A DNA stretch of 64,000 bases, from NCBI RefSeq assembly GCF_900107625.1, contig NZ_FNQK01000004.1, positions 141,677 through 205,676 of the forward strand, given 5' to 3'. Source of the stretch: Bizionia paragorgiae (GTDB lineage Bacteria > Bacteroidota > Bacteroidia > Flavobacteriales > Flavobacteriaceae). A model generated the notes under the pieces. The model worked only from the letters and a program-made list of their open reading frames with translations, was not told the DNA's origin and made no database searches. The translations under genes were made by a program, and so were the position numbers. Positions 42,146-51,246 of this stretch are shown piece after piece. Every line of letters begins with the position of its first letter. Position 1 is the first letter of the stretch.

Positions 42146-44608
42146 ATGCAGAAATTTATTTTATCCTTTATTTTTATTGCCCTCGTTGCAACAACGAGTT
42201 GGGCACAAAAATCAAGTAAGAACGAAGTTATTGTCTCAGGTAAAATTCTTGATAAAGACACAAAAACACCTTTAGAATACGCTACTGTAGTATTAAGAAG
42301 CAACATTCCTGGTAAACTTGCTACTGGTGGAATCACCAACGAAAATGGAGAGTTTAGTTTCCCAGCAGAAACAGGAAGTTACACCATTTCTTTTGAGTAT
42401 ATCGGGTTTAAGACAAAAACTGAAATAGAACAAAACATTACTAAAGACATTAATTTAGGAATCACCTATTTATCTGAAGATGCACAGGCATTGGACGAGG
42501 TTGAAATTATTGCTGAAAAAACAACAGTAGAAATAAAACTTGACAAAAAGATTTATAACGTAGGTAAAGATTTAACTGTGCGTGGTGGTACTGTTAGTGA
42601 TGTACTAGATAACGTCCCTTCAGTTTCTGTAGATGTTGAAGGTAATGTTGCCTTAAGAGGAAACGAAAACGTACGTATCCTTATTAATGGAAAGCCTTCA
42701 GGCTTAGTAGGATTAAACTCTTCGGAAGCCTTACGTCAATTACCTGCAGAGTCTATTGAACGCGTTGAAGTAATTACATCACCATCGGCACGTTACGATG
42801 CAGAAGGAACTGGGGGAATCTTAAACATTATATTAAGACGTAGTAAATTACAAGGGTTAAACGGTGCTATTACAGCAAATGCAGGATACTCACCGGCAGC
42901 GGGAATTTCTGGAAATATAAACTACAGAACAGGTAATGTAAACATATTTAATACTACTGGATACAGTTACCGTGAAGTCCCAGGACAATCGTCAACGTCT
43001 AACCGTTATTACAATCAAGACTTTGATGATAATGGTATTTTAATTGCCGATAATCCAGATACCTTTTTAGATGAAACGAGCGAATACGACCGTGTTCGTA
43101 AAGGCTTTAACACCAACTTTGGAGTAGAATGGTATATTGATGATTCAGCTTCATTAACAACATCTGTTTTTTATAGAGATAGTGACAATGAAAGCAATAC
43201 TACAAATATCGTAGAGCGTTTTGACTCGAATCGTCATTTACTATCTACAAACTTACGTTTAGATCCAGAGTTAGAAGACGACAAAACCATTCAATATTCT
43301 TTAAACTTTGACAAGCAATTTGATCAAAGCGGTCATAAATTAACTTTCGATTTTCAATATGAGGATTCTCAAGAGAATGAAAACTCTTTAGTTAATAGCA
43401 ATGGTATTATTTCTGAGCGCGTGGATAATATAGAAGATCAACAACGCATCCTATTACAATCGGATTATGTATTACCAATTGGAGAGAAATCTCAATTCGA
43501 ATTAGGATACCGCGGTAACTTTAATAACACAACAACAGACTATACAGTAGCGTTATTAGATAGTGATACTAACCTATTTGTAAATAGCACGGACTTAACA
43601 AACGTGTTTAAATACAGAGAATATTTAACGGCTGTTTACTCACAATTTGGTAGTAAAATTGGTAAATTCTCTTATTTATTAGGTTTACGTTTAGAGAACA
43701 CACAGATTACTTTAGACCAACCAACAAGTGGCGATTTCAGCAAGAAAAATTATACTGGCTTATTCCCTACTGTTAACTTAAGCTATGAGTTAAATGAAAA
43801 AGAAAATGTAACTTTAGCCTATAACAGACGATTAAGAAGACCGCGTTCATTTTTCTTAAACCCATTCCCTTCGCGTTCAAGTCTAACTAATGTATTTCAA
43901 GGTAATCCTGATTTAGATCCAAGTTATTCTGGTCAATTTGATTTAGGATATGTAAATCGATTTGGAAAATTCACATTCGACACTTCTGTTTATTTTGCTC
44001 ATGCAACCGATGTCTTTAACTTTGTAAGTTACGATTCTGGTAAAACGGTTTTAATTGATGGTGAACATGTAGCTGTTATTAATCGTGGTCCTATTAACTT
44101 ATCTACAGAAGATCGTATAGGTTTTGAATTTACTCTAGGATATCGCGCATCGAAAAAATGGAATATCAATGGTAACTTTAACTTTTTCCAAAATGAAACA
44201 GAAGGTGTTACGCCAAACGGATTGGATTTAGGAAATAAAAGTACAAGCTGGTTTGCACGAATTAATAATAAATACACGCTACCTGCAGGAATTGATTCAC
44301 AAGTGCAATTATTTTATAGAGGCCCTAGTGAAGACGCTCAAAATAAAAGAGAAGGTTCATTTGCAACTAATTTAGCGTTCAGTAAGGACTTATTTAATGA
44401 AAGAGCTTCATTAGCATTTAATGTGAGTGATTTATTTAACAGTAGAAAACGAGTTCAATCTACAAGTACACCAACATTCTATGCGGATAGTGAATTCCAA
44501 TGGAGAGAGCGTAGTTTTAACTTATCGTTTACCTACCGATTTAATCAGCAGAAAAACAGACAACAACGTCAAAGAAACTCTGATGGTGGAGAAGAATTTG
44601 AAGGGTAG
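42146..44608 (+). CDS. TonB-dependent outer-membrane receptor
   Basis: An 820-aa receptor: signal peptide (about 1-20, ending TSWAQ), a CarboxypepD_reg-like domain (about 28-110, VSGKILDKDTKTPLEYATVV), the plug domain (about 120-235, with GNVALRGNENVRILINGKPS and ARYDAEGTGGILNIIL), and a C-terminal 14-3-3-type outer-membrane barrel family domain to the end. The terminal strand ends near FNLSFTYRF followed by a short charged tail. Ligand is unknown; no SusD partner or ABC transporter is adjacent, so it is not a typical polysaccharide-utilisation pair. Confidence 0.9.
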   Translation: MQKFILSFIFIALVATTSWAQKSSKNEVIVSGKILDKDTKTPLEYATVVLRSNIPGKLATGGITNENGEFSFPAETGSYTISFEYIGFKTKTEIEQNITKDINLGITYLSEDAQALDEVEIIAEKTTVEIKLDKKIYNVGKDLTVRGGTVSDVLDNVPSVSVDVEGNVALRGNENVRILINGKPSGLVGLNSSEALRQLPAESIERVEVITSPSARYDAEGTGGILNIILRRSKLQGLNGAITANAGYSPAAGISGNINYRTGNVNIFNTTGYSYREVPGQSSTSNRYYNQDFDDNGILIADNPDTFLDETSEYDRVRKGFNTNFGVEWYIDDSASLTTSVFYRDSDNESNTTNIVERFDSNRHLLSTNLRLDPELEDDKTIQYSLNFDKQFDQSGHKLTFDFQYEDSQENENSLVNSNGIISERVDNIEDQQRILLQSDYVLPIGEKSQFELGYRGNFNNTTTDYTVALLDSDTNLFVNSTDLTNVFKYREYLTAVYSQFGSKIGKFSYLLGLRLENTQITLDQPTSGDFSKKNYTGLFPTVNLSYELNEKENVTLAYNRRLRRPRSFFLNPFPSRSSLTNVFQGNPDLDPSYSGQFDLGYVNRFGKFTFDTSVYFAHATDVFNFVSYDSGKTVLIDGEHVAVINRGPINLSTEDRIGFEFTLGYRASKKWNINGNFNFFQNETEGVTPNGLDLGNKSTSWFARINNKYTLPAGIDSQVQLFYRGPSEDAQNKREGSFATNLAFSKDLFNERASLAFNVSDLFNSRKRVQSTSTPTFYADSEFQWRERSFNLSFTYRFNQQKNRQQRQRNSDGGEEFEG

Positions 44609-44665
44609 TCAACACACCAAAAAAGAGACTGTACTACATATAGTATAGATTCTTAACTATAAAAA

Positions 44666-44702
44666 TTAAAGCCTGAACACAAATTAGTGTTCAGGCTTTT
44701 TT
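44666..44702. terminator. Terminator after the TonB-dependent receptor gene
   Basis: A 10-bp GC-rich stem (GCCTGAACAC with GTGTTCAGGC) and a 6-nt loop precede a T-run. Confidence 0.85.
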
Positions 44703-44905
44703 ATTTCCATAGGGTATAAAAGCTTATTTAGGCCGCTCCCCTTTTTCTGAAATCATCTTTATTTACATTCTTAAAGTGGATGAAAATGCTCCGTAAAGAA
44801 TAGTCCTAGTCTTTAATGCAATTACTAAAGCTTACTTATCTTGTAATGCACGCGAACACGTCATACCTGTAATGGCTAATGTCAATTAAGGTCTGTATAA
44901 GGCAT
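44703..44905. other. Spacer without a recognised gene
   Basis: About 200 bp lie between two terminators. I see no ORF with coding character, no clear -7 box and no stable hairpin. Confidence 0.5.
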
Positions 44906-44940
44906 AAAAAAAAGGGAAACTATTACGTTTCCCTTTTTTT
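44906..44940. terminator. Terminator of the 58-aa membrane-protein gene
   Basis: A GGGAAAC / GTTTCCC stem with a 6-nt loop lies between long A- and T-runs, just downstream (minus strand) of the small gene. Confidence 0.8.
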
Positions 44941-44955
44941 TATATAATCTTTTAA

Positions 44956-45132
44956 CTAAGCGTTATCTTGCTTCGCTTTCTTTTCCTCTCTAATTTCTTT
45001 TAAACGTTCCATAATACTTCCACCAATCCAATAAGGAATAACAAAAGTCATTAAAAATACCATTAACCAAAACCCTATGGTTAAAATAGTTAAGAATGCT
45101 AAAAAGCCTAAATATTGGTCAAATTCGAACAT
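44956..45132 (-). CDS. Small single-pass or two-pass membrane protein (58 aa)
   Basis: The protein starts MFEFDQYLGFLAFLTILTIG and has a long hydrophobic region (about 8-38) with WLMVFLMTF, then IPYWIGGSIMERLKEIR and a Lys/Glu-rich tail ending KQDNA. No family name is recognised. It is supported as a real gene by a TATCTTTG box on the minus strand (45163-45170) with a TTG at the right spacing, by the terminator downstream, and by a sensible membrane-protein composition. The gene is too short for common ORF thresholds. Confidence 0.72.
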   Translation of the reverse strand: MFEFDQYLGFLAFLTILTIGFWLMVFLMTFVIPYWIGGSIMERLKEIREEKKAKQDNA

Positions 45133-45162
45133 AATTGATTGTGTCTTGTTTTATATATAACG

Positions 45163-45193
45163 CAAAGATAGGATAATCTACTTTTTTAAACAA
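45163..45193 (-). promoter_or_regulatory. Complete -33/-7 promoter for the 58-aa gene
   Basis: CAAAGATA at 45163-45170 (TATCTTTG on the minus strand) and CAA at 45191-45193 (TTG on the minus strand) are separated by 20 bp, the spacing typical of Bacteroidota. Confidence 0.6.
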
Positions 45194-45424
45194 TACAAAG
45201 TTAATAATTATTAACAGGATTTGTTTATAACTCAAATTTAGCCGCCCTAAAACGACACAGAATTCAAAAGTAACACTCTACCTCATTATTAGATTTCTAA
45301 TATTTAATCACCTCGAGATTCGTTATTACCAAGTTAAGTATAAAAAGCCTTTCCTTTGGGGCAAAAAATCAGTGAATAGTGTTAAATATTCTATGTTTCT
45401 AAATAATAAATGCACTTTAAATTG

Positions 45425-45432
45425 TAAATTTG
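45425..45432 (+). promoter_or_regulatory. -7 promoter box TAAATTTG for fumC
   Basis: Perfect TAnnTTTG match 24 bp before the fumC start at 45457. Confidence 0.55.
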
Positions 45433-45456
45433 TGGGACTAAAACAAACCACAACTT

Positions 45457-46854
45457 ATGGAATTTAGAATAGAAAAAGACACAATGGGCGACGTAAAAGT
45501 GCCTGCAGATAAACTTTGGGGCGCACAAACAGAACGCTCTAGAAATAACTTTAAAATTGGTCCAGCAGCCTCTATGCCTTTAGAAGTTGTTTACGGTTTT
45601 GCTTACTTAAAAAAAGCAGCCGCATACACCAACTGCGAACTTGGCGTTTTATCTACTGAAAAAAGAGATTTAATTGCTGCTGTTTGTGATGAAATCTTAG
45701 ATGGTAAACACGATGATCAATTCCCTTTAGTTATTTGGCAAACCGGTTCAGGTACTCAGAGTAACATGAACGTAAACGAGGTTATAGCCAATAGAGCGCA
45801 CCAGTTAGCGGGAAAGGTAATTGGCGAAGGAGAAAAAACAATTCAGCCAAACGACGATGTTAACAAATCGCAATCGTCTAACGATACATTCCCTACAGGA
45901 ATGCATATTGCCGCTTATAAAAAAGTTGTTGAAACAACAATTCCTGGTGTTATAAAATTAAGAAATACGCTTAACGATAAAGCTATCGCCTTTAAAGAGG
46001 TTGTTAAAATTGGTAGAACACACCTTATGGACGCTACACCTTTAACACTTGGTCAGGAATTTTCTGGTTATGTAGCACAATTAGACTACGGCTTAAAAGC
46101 TTTAGAAAACACCTTACCTCACCTTAGTGAAGTTGCTCTTGGTGGTACTGCTGTAGGTACAGGATTAAATACCCCTAAAGGCTATGACGTGTTGGTTGCT
46201 AAATACATTTCTGAATTTACAGGCAAGCCGTTCGTTACTGCTCCGAATAAATTTGAAGCACTTGCTGCTCACGATGCCATCGTAGAAACTCATGGTGCTT
46301 TAAAACAATTAGCTGTTTCATTAAACAAAATTGGTAATGATATTAGAATGATGGCTTCTGGACCACGAAGTGGTATTGGAGAAATCACTATTCCTGCTAA
46401 CGAACCAGGAAGTTCTATTATGCCAGGAAAAGTAAACCCTACGCAATGTGAAGCCTTAACTATGGTTTGCGCTCAGGTTATGGGTAACGATGTTGCAGTT
46501 AGTATTGGTGGTATGCAAGGACATTACGAACTTAATGTATACAAGCCTATGATGGCGGCTAACCTTTTACAGTCGGCTCAACTTATAGGTGATGCATGTA
46601 TGAGTTTTGAGGCTAATTGTGCTAGCGGAATTGAACCAAATCACGAAGTAATTAAACAACTATTAAACAACTCTTTAATGCTTGTTACTGCTTTAAATAC
46701 CAAAATCGGATATTATAAAGCTGCAGAAATTGCTAATACAGCACACAAAAATGGTACAACCCTAAAAACTGAAGCTGTTAACCTAGGTTATGTAACGGCC
46801 GAAGATTATGACGAATGGGTAAAACCTGAGGATATGGTAGGGTCACTTAAATAA
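45457..46854 (+). CDS. fumC: Class II fumarate hydratase
   Basis: The 465-aa fumarase C interconverts fumarate and malate in the TCA cycle as a homotetramer without Fe-S clusters. The family pattern includes [20 protein letters not shown], the catalytic-loop [29 protein letters not shown] and the signature [17 protein letters not shown]. Length equals the usual value. Other TCA-cycle genes are not adjacent. Own promoter and terminator make it a single-gene unit. Confidence 0.97.
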   Translation: MEFRIEKDTMGDVKVPADKLWGAQTERSRNNFKIGPAASMPLEVVYGFAYLKKAAAYTNCELGVLSTEKRDLIAAVCDEILDGKHDDQFPLVIWQTGSGTQSNMNVNEVIANRAHQLAGKVIGEGEKTIQPNDDVNKSQSSNDTFPTGMHIAAYKKVVETTIPGVIKLRNTLNDKAIAFKEVVKIGRTHLMDATPLTLGQEFSGYVAQLDYGLKALENTLPHLSEVALGGTAVGTGLNTPKGYDVLVAKYISEFTGKPFVTAPNKFEALAAHDAIVETHGALKQLAVSLNKIGNDIRMMASGPRSGIGEITIPANEPGSSIMPGKVNPTQCEALTMVCAQVMGNDVAVSIGGMQGHYELNVYKPMMAANLLQSAQLIGDACMSFEANCASGIEPNHEVIKQLLNNSLMLVTALNTKIGYYKAAEIANTAHKNGTTLKTEAVNLGYVTAEDYDEWVKPEDMVGSLK

Positions 46855-46878
46855 CCCCTTCCTATATTGTTAACTCAT

Positions 46879-46912
46879 AAAAGCCAAAATACAAGATTGT
46901 ATTTTGGCTTTT
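46879..46912. terminator. Terminator after fumC
   Basis: A 16-bp perfect inverted repeat (AAAAGCCAAAATACAA and its complement) with a 2-nt centre ends in T residues. Confidence 0.8.
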
Positions 46913-47029
46913 ATGTTTTTCAATTTGCTAGAATAAAAAGATGATTATCGTAATACGACAGCGCTTTTATCTTAAAAAGCTTTTCTAAAAACCCTAACTC
47001 CAAACCTCACAAAACTCTTCAATTTGTTT

Positions 47030-47037
47030 TATATTTG
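47030..47037 (+). promoter_or_regulatory. -7 promoter box TATATTTG abutting a start codon
   Basis: Perfect TAnnTTTG match ending only 4 bp before the ATG at 47042, which implies an mRNA with almost no leader. Confidence 0.5.
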
Positions 47038-47041
47038 AGCT

Positions 47042-47326
47042 ATGAAAAACGTTTTAAACAACCCACAATACAACATCATTGCGGTAATAATAGTAGAGAT
47101 AATTACCTGTAGCATCTCCTTTTCGGCGAATTTTAGCGATGGTAGTTTAAAAACTACACTCATTAAATGGACACCAGCATTAATTGGTATATCTACACTA
47201 ATGATATACCTAGTATCACGGCTTCTTTTTAAGAAACTAAATTGGCTTATCACCCTTTTAGGTATTATTTTAATGTTTTATGCTGCATTTACTATTTATG
47301 GCACCGACTTTTCACAAACTATTTAA
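47042..47326 (+). CDS. Small three-helix membrane protein
   Basis: A 94-aa protein with three hydrophobic helices (about 12-30, 42-60 and 66-85) and few charges, starting MKNVLNNPQYNIIAVIIVEI. No family is recognised. It is transcribed from the box at 47030-47037 and lies 14 bp upstream of the hutI ATG at 47341, so it probably heads the hutI transcript. A role in histidine metabolism cannot be inferred from sequence. Confidence 0.6.
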   Translation: MKNVLNNPQYNIIAVIIVEIITCSISFSANFSDGSLKTTLIKWTPALIGISTLMIYLVSRLLFKKLNWLITLLGIILMFYAAFTIYGTDFSQTI

Positions 47327-47340
47327 ACCTATTGCAAATT

Positions 47341-48579
47341 ATGTCTACTTTAATAATTAATATAAAAGAACTACTTCAAATTAGAGAACCTAATGTTATA
47401 AAGGTCTCTGGTGAAGAAATGAAAACCCTTCCCTCTATTAAAAATGCATATTTACTAATTCAAGATGACACTATTAGTGATTTCGGACCAATGGACCAAT
47501 GTCCTAGCCTTACAGCCGAAGAAACTATAGATGCAACAGGGAAAATTGTAATGCCTACATGGTGCGATTCGCATACGCATATTGTTTACGCAGGAAATCG
47601 CGAACAGGAATTTGTAGATAGAATTAACGGCTTAAGTTACGAAGACATTGCTAATCGCGGTGGTGGTATAGTAAACTCTGCTGCCAAACTACAAAACACT
47701 TCCGAAGAAGAGCTGTATAACCAGTCTGTTGCCCGCGTAAAAAGTGTTATAAAACTTGGTACTGGAGCCTTAGAGATTAAATCTGGCTACGGACTAACAA
47801 CCGAGGCTGAGATGAAAATGCTTCGCGTTATTAAACGTATAAAACAAGAATTTCCAATTGAAGTAAAAGCTACTTTTTTAGGTGCCCATGCCCTACCAAA
47901 AGAATACAAAGAAAACAAAGAGGGCTATGTGGATTTAATCATAAACGAGATGCTACCTCAAATTGCTAAAGAAAACTTAGCGAATTATATAGATGTCTTT
48001 TGTGAAAAGGGGTATTTCTCTTTAGAAGATACAGAACGCATTATGGAAGCTGGTAAAAAGTACAATTTGCAGTCGAAAATTCATGTGAATCAATTTAATG
48101 CCTTTGGAGGTATTGCCTTATCAGTAAAACACAATGCTTTAAGTGTTGATCATTTAGAGGAATTAAATGATGATGATATTCAAGCTTTAAAAGGAAGTTC
48201 TACCATGCCAGTTGCCTTACCATCATGCTCTTACTTTTTAAGTATCCCGTACTCTCCTGGTCGTAAAATGATAGACGCAGGATTGCCCTTAGCTTTAGCT
48301 TCCGATTATAATCCAGGTTCTACTCCGTCTGGAAACATGAACTTTGTGGTGAGTACCGCCTGTATTAAAATGAGACTTACACCTGAAGAAGCTATTAATG
48401 CAGCTACGATTAACGGAGCGTATGCCATGGGTATCTCCAATGCTTACGGAAGTATTACAAAAGGAAAAAAAGCCAATCTTATTATTACAAAACAAGTCCC
48501 AAGTTATAACTACTTGCCTTATTCTTTTGGTGAAAACCTTATTGAAAAGGTGCTAATCAACGGTAAAGCGGTAGAATAA
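47341..48579 (+). CDS. hutI: Imidazolonepropionase
   Basis: HutI hydrolyses imidazolonepropionate to N-formimidoyl-L-glutamate, the third step of histidine degradation. The 412-aa amidohydrolase shows the metal-binding CDSHTHIVYAGNREQEF, GALEIKSGYGLTTEAEMKML, the 'KIHVNQFNAFGG' and SVDHLEEL segments, and the active-site LASDYNPGSTPSGNM. An upstream in-frame extension to 47242 lies inside the preceding gene and is not used; ATG 47341 begins the normal N terminus. hutH and hutU are not in the window, while hutG is 1.1 kb downstream. Confidence 0.96.
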   Translation: MSTLIINIKELLQIREPNVIKVSGEEMKTLPSIKNAYLLIQDDTISDFGPMDQCPSLTAEETIDATGKIVMPTWCDSHTHIVYAGNREQEFVDRINGLSYEDIANRGGGIVNSAAKLQNTSEEELYNQSVARVKSVIKLGTGALEIKSGYGLTTEAEMKMLRVIKRIKQEFPIEVKATFLGAHALPKEYKENKEGYVDLIINEMLPQIAKENLANYIDVFCEKGYFSLEDTERIMEAGKKYNLQSKIHVNQFNAFGGIALSVKHNALSVDHLEELNDDDIQALKGSSTMPVALPSCSYFLSIPYSPGRKMIDAGLPLALASDYNPGSTPSGNMNFVVSTACIKMRLTPEEAINAATINGAYAMGISNAYGSITKGKKANLIITKQVPSYNYLPYSFGENLIEKVLINGKAVE

Positions 48580-48604
48580 AACCGTATGTATTCCGGTTGA
48601 TATC

Positions 48605-48643
48605 AAAAAAAGACCTGAAGCGTATTCGCTTCAGGTCTTTTTT
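48605..48643. terminator. Bidirectional terminator after hutI
   Basis: An 18-bp near-perfect stem with a TATT loop lies between hutI and the convergent coiled-coil gene. Confidence 0.88.
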
Positions 48644-48678
48644 AATAGTATTAAAATTATAATAAGGTATAATGCCTA

Positions 48679-49566
48679 TTACTTTAAAGTAAATTGTGAA
48701 CTCGATACCAAATCCGCTCCGTTAAATACATTAACTCTATAACGGCCCTCTTCAAAATCATCATCGTCAGATTTTTTAGTGATAAATTCACAAACATCTA
48801 AATTGGAGTCTTCATAGTTAAACTTGCTAATTACACTATAATTTAGTGTCTGTTCTCCAAAAGTAATTTGCTCATTAGCACCTAAAATATTGTTTTTAGG
48901 ATCAATAACTTGAACGTAAAGCTCCTTGTCTCCAGCTTCTACAAGTTTGTTTTTAGCAACCGTAAAACAAATTCTTAATTTATCGGTACGTCTAGCACGT
49001 TCTGTAGGTATCAGTTTACCCGAAGAGCGTTCAATAACACCAAAACCCTTTAAGTTTAAAGCATTTAATACAGAGGCATTTAAAACCACATTCGCTAACT
49101 CCGTGTTCTGTGACAATAGTGAATCGGTAAACATTGTACGTTCTTCCAATTGCACTTTAGTGCTATCTAAAGTAGATGCTAATAAGGTATTACGGACCTT
49201 TAATTCATCATTTTCAGCCAAAACAATGTCCATTTCCTTTTTTAAAGCATTATACTTATTTCTATAACTCATAAGGTTTTTAACGTTCGCTTCAGACTTT
49301 TTTAATGAATTAATTAACTCATCAATTTCGGCTTTGGCTTCCACCAAATTCTGATTGACTTCCTTACTTTCTGTCATAGCAACTTCATATTGCTCAGACA
49401 TCGCGTTTAAATCCTTAAGCACCGTTGCTTTTTCCTCTGTGAGTTGTTTTTCGGTAGTGACTTTATTCTTATACAAAGAAGAAGAAAATATAGCTAGACC
49501 TATAAACAAGGCGATTGCAATTCCTAAAGCGACTTTTAAGCCTGTGTTTGCTGTGTTGTTTGTCAT
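48679..49566 (-). CDS. Membrane-anchored coiled-coil protein
   Basis: The 295-aa protein has one N-terminal membrane helix (about 9-31, LKVALGIAIALFIGLAIF). A long heptad-rich coiled coil follows (about 35-160, with many Leu/Glu/Lys, for example NVKNLMSYRNKYNALKKEMD). The C-terminal globular beta-rich domain (about 175-295) is of a type seen in Bacteroidota. It is often auto-annotated as a chromosome-partition-like protein because of the coiled coil alone, which is not good evidence. I assign no function. It sits between hutI and hutG on the opposite strand. Confidence 0.72.
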   Translation of the reverse strand: MTNNTANTGLKVALGIAIALFIGLAIFSSSLYKNKVTTEKQLTEEKATVLKDLNAMSEQYEVAMTESKEVNQNLVEAKAEIDELINSLKKSEANVKNLMSYRNKYNALKKEMDIVLAENDELKVRNTLLASTLDSTKVQLEERTMFTDSLLSQNTELANVVLNASVLNALNLKGFGVIERSSGKLIPTERARRTDKLRICFTVAKNKLVEAGDKELYVQVIDPKNNILGANEQITFGEQTLNYSVISKFNYEDSNLDVCEFITKKSDDDDFEEGRYRVNVFNGADLVSSSQFTLK

Positions 49567-49676
49567 AATTTAATATTTAATACATTTTAGATTGTTATAA
49601 ATTTCGTGAATTTAAACCTTTTATTGGCTATGTTTTCGATAAATAAACTGTAATTTTATTTTTTATTAAACGCATT

Positions 49677-49684
49677 TATTTTTG
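49677..49684 (+). promoter_or_regulatory. -7 promoter box TATTTTTG abutting hutG
   Basis: Perfect TAnnTTTG match ending 2 bp before the ATG at 49687. The start site would fall at or inside the start codon, so the mRNA would be leaderless or the box may not be the true one. Confidence 0.4.
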
Positions 49685-49686
49685 GT

Positions 49687-50730
49687 ATGGATAAACTTGT
49701 TTTACTCACTAAGACTACAGTAGAATCACTTACAAAACCACGTTCTGGCGAAACTAAATTCGGAGAACACTGTAAAGTATTAACTTCAACTAACGGAATA
49801 TACGATAATATAAAAAGTTTAGACGTTAACTATGTCATTTTAGGTATCCCTGAAGATATAGGCGTCTATGCTAACTTAGGTAATACAGGAGCATCTAAGG
49901 CCTACGAAGCAACAATTAAAGTTTTGTTAAATATTCAAAGCAACCCTTTTACTCACGCCGATAAAGTTCTTGTATTAGGCCATTTAGATTTTTCTGAAGA
50001 GCTTGAAACCATGACTACTTTAAATAGAGAAACACCAAAAGATTTAAAAAAAATTAGACAGTTAGTCGATCAGATTGATAAGGAAGTGAGCGATGCCGTT
50101 TATACCATTGTTAAAGCAGGTAAAACACCTATTATAATTGGTGGCGGACATAATAATGCCTATGGAAATATTAAAGGCACCTCGTTAGCCCTTCACCAAT
50201 CTATAAATGCTATAAATCTTGATGCTCACACCGATTTTAGAGCTCTTGAAGGCCGTCATAGCGGAAACGGTTTTAGTTACGCTTACGCGGAAGGGTTTTT
50301 AGATAAATATTTTATGTTTGGGCTACATGAAAACTACACGTCACAAGATATTTTTAACACATTAAACTCAAAAAAGGCCCTAAACTATAATACGTTCGAA
50401 GATCTCGAAGTGCGAAAAAACTTAAGTTTTACTAATGAGCTAAAACGCGCTATAGACCACATTTATAAAAAACCTTTTGGAATTGAAATAGATTGCGACG
50501 CTATAAAAAACATACCGAGTAGCGCACAAACTCCTAGTGGATTTTCAGTTGAAAAAGCACGTCAGCTAATCCACTTCTTTGGTAAACATGAAAACGCTAC
50601 ATATTTACATATTTGCGAAGCTGCTCCGAAGAAAAAACAAATGAACGCAGTTGGTAAATTAATCACTTATTTCATTACAGATTTTATAAAATCGAACATA
50701 AAAAATCTTAAACAACAAAGCTACAAATAA
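49687..50730 (+). CDS. hutG: Formimidoylglutamase
   Basis: HutG splits N-formimidoyl-L-glutamate to glutamate and formamide, completing the short histidine pathway. The 347-aa ureohydrolase carries the two-manganese-site motifs: GGGHNNAYGNIKG, 'INLDAHTDFRALEGRHSGNG' and GIEIDCDAI. A simple arginase or agmatinase identity is less likely given hutI close by, but cannot be excluded on motifs alone. A divergent coiled-coil gene lies upstream and a GNAT gene starts 48 bp downstream. Confidence 0.9.
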   Translation: MDKLVLLTKTTVESLTKPRSGETKFGEHCKVLTSTNGIYDNIKSLDVNYVILGIPEDIGVYANLGNTGASKAYEATIKVLLNIQSNPFTHADKVLVLGHLDFSEELETMTTLNRETPKDLKKIRQLVDQIDKEVSDAVYTIVKAGKTPIIIGGGHNNAYGNIKGTSLALHQSINAINLDAHTDFRALEGRHSGNGFSYAYAEGFLDKYFMFGLHENYTSQDIFNTLNSKKALNYNTFEDLEVRKNLSFTNELKRAIDHIYKKPFGIEIDCDAIKNIPSSAQTPSGFSVEKARQLIHFFGKHENATYLHICEAAPKKKQMNAVGKLITYFITDFIKSNIKNLKQQSYK

Positions 50731-50778
50731 AGGGTCGTTTATTCCTTTTTGTTTGTCTAGCTCATCAAATAGTTAACA

Positions 50779-51246
50779 ATGGCATTAGAAATAATTCCTT
50801 TTGATCCTCAATTTGCCACAGCATTTTACGATTTAAATATCGAGTGGCTCAGCACTTTATTTGAAGTTGAACCTTTCGATAAAAAAGTGCTTTCAGATCC
50901 TGAAACATACATTATTAACAAAGGTGGTTATATCTTTTTCGCAAAACTTGATGAAGATATTGTTGGTACCTTCGCTTTAATTCCGTTGCCAGAACAAGAA
51001 GCCTATGAACTCACAAAAATGGCCGTATCACCGCATTACCGAGGGCAAAAAATAGGACAACAGTTACTGACATTCTGTATAGATTTTGCAACCCGTAAAA
51101 ATGATTTCCGCTTGTTGTTATATTCTAGCCGAAAATTAGAAAATGCCATTCACCTTTATAGAAAGCTTGGTTTTGTTGAGATTCCTGTAGAATCGGATTG
51201 CGTCTATGAGCGTTGTGATATTAAAATGGAATATAGACCACTTTAA
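50779..51246 (+). CDS. GNAT family N-acetyltransferase
   Basis: A 155-aa GNAT protein with the acetyl-CoA binding motif MAVSPHYRGQKIGQQLLTFC (R/QxxGxG/A at about residues 83-100) and the C-terminal 'LYRKLGFVEIPVES' segment. The acceptor cannot be predicted. It follows hutG after 48 bp and overlaps the end of the convergent NUDIX gene by 4 bp. No link to histidine use is evident. Confidence 0.88.
   Translation: MALEIIPFDPQFATAFYDLNIEWLSTLFEVEPFDKKVLSDPETYIINKGGYIFFAKLDEDIVGTFALIPLPEQEAYELTKMAVSPHYRGQKIGQQLLTFCIDFATRKNDFRLLLYSSRKLENAIHLYRKLGFVEIPVESDCVYERCDIKMEYRPL

Larger units (their letters stand above)
45133..45456. other. Divergent intergenic region with two promoters
   Basis: This 324-bp AT-rich spacer holds the minus-strand promoter of the small membrane protein at its left end and the fumC promoter at its right end. 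The middle shows no gene. Confidence 0.5.

Noticed and set aside
47242..47340. Longer hutI start
   Set aside because: It overlaps the previous gene out of frame and adds residues unlike the family; ATG 47341 gives the correct start.
48679..49566. Chromosome segregation (SMC-like) identity for the coiled-coil protein
   Set aside because: Only a generic coiled coil is shared; there are no ATPase motifs, and a membrane anchor is present.
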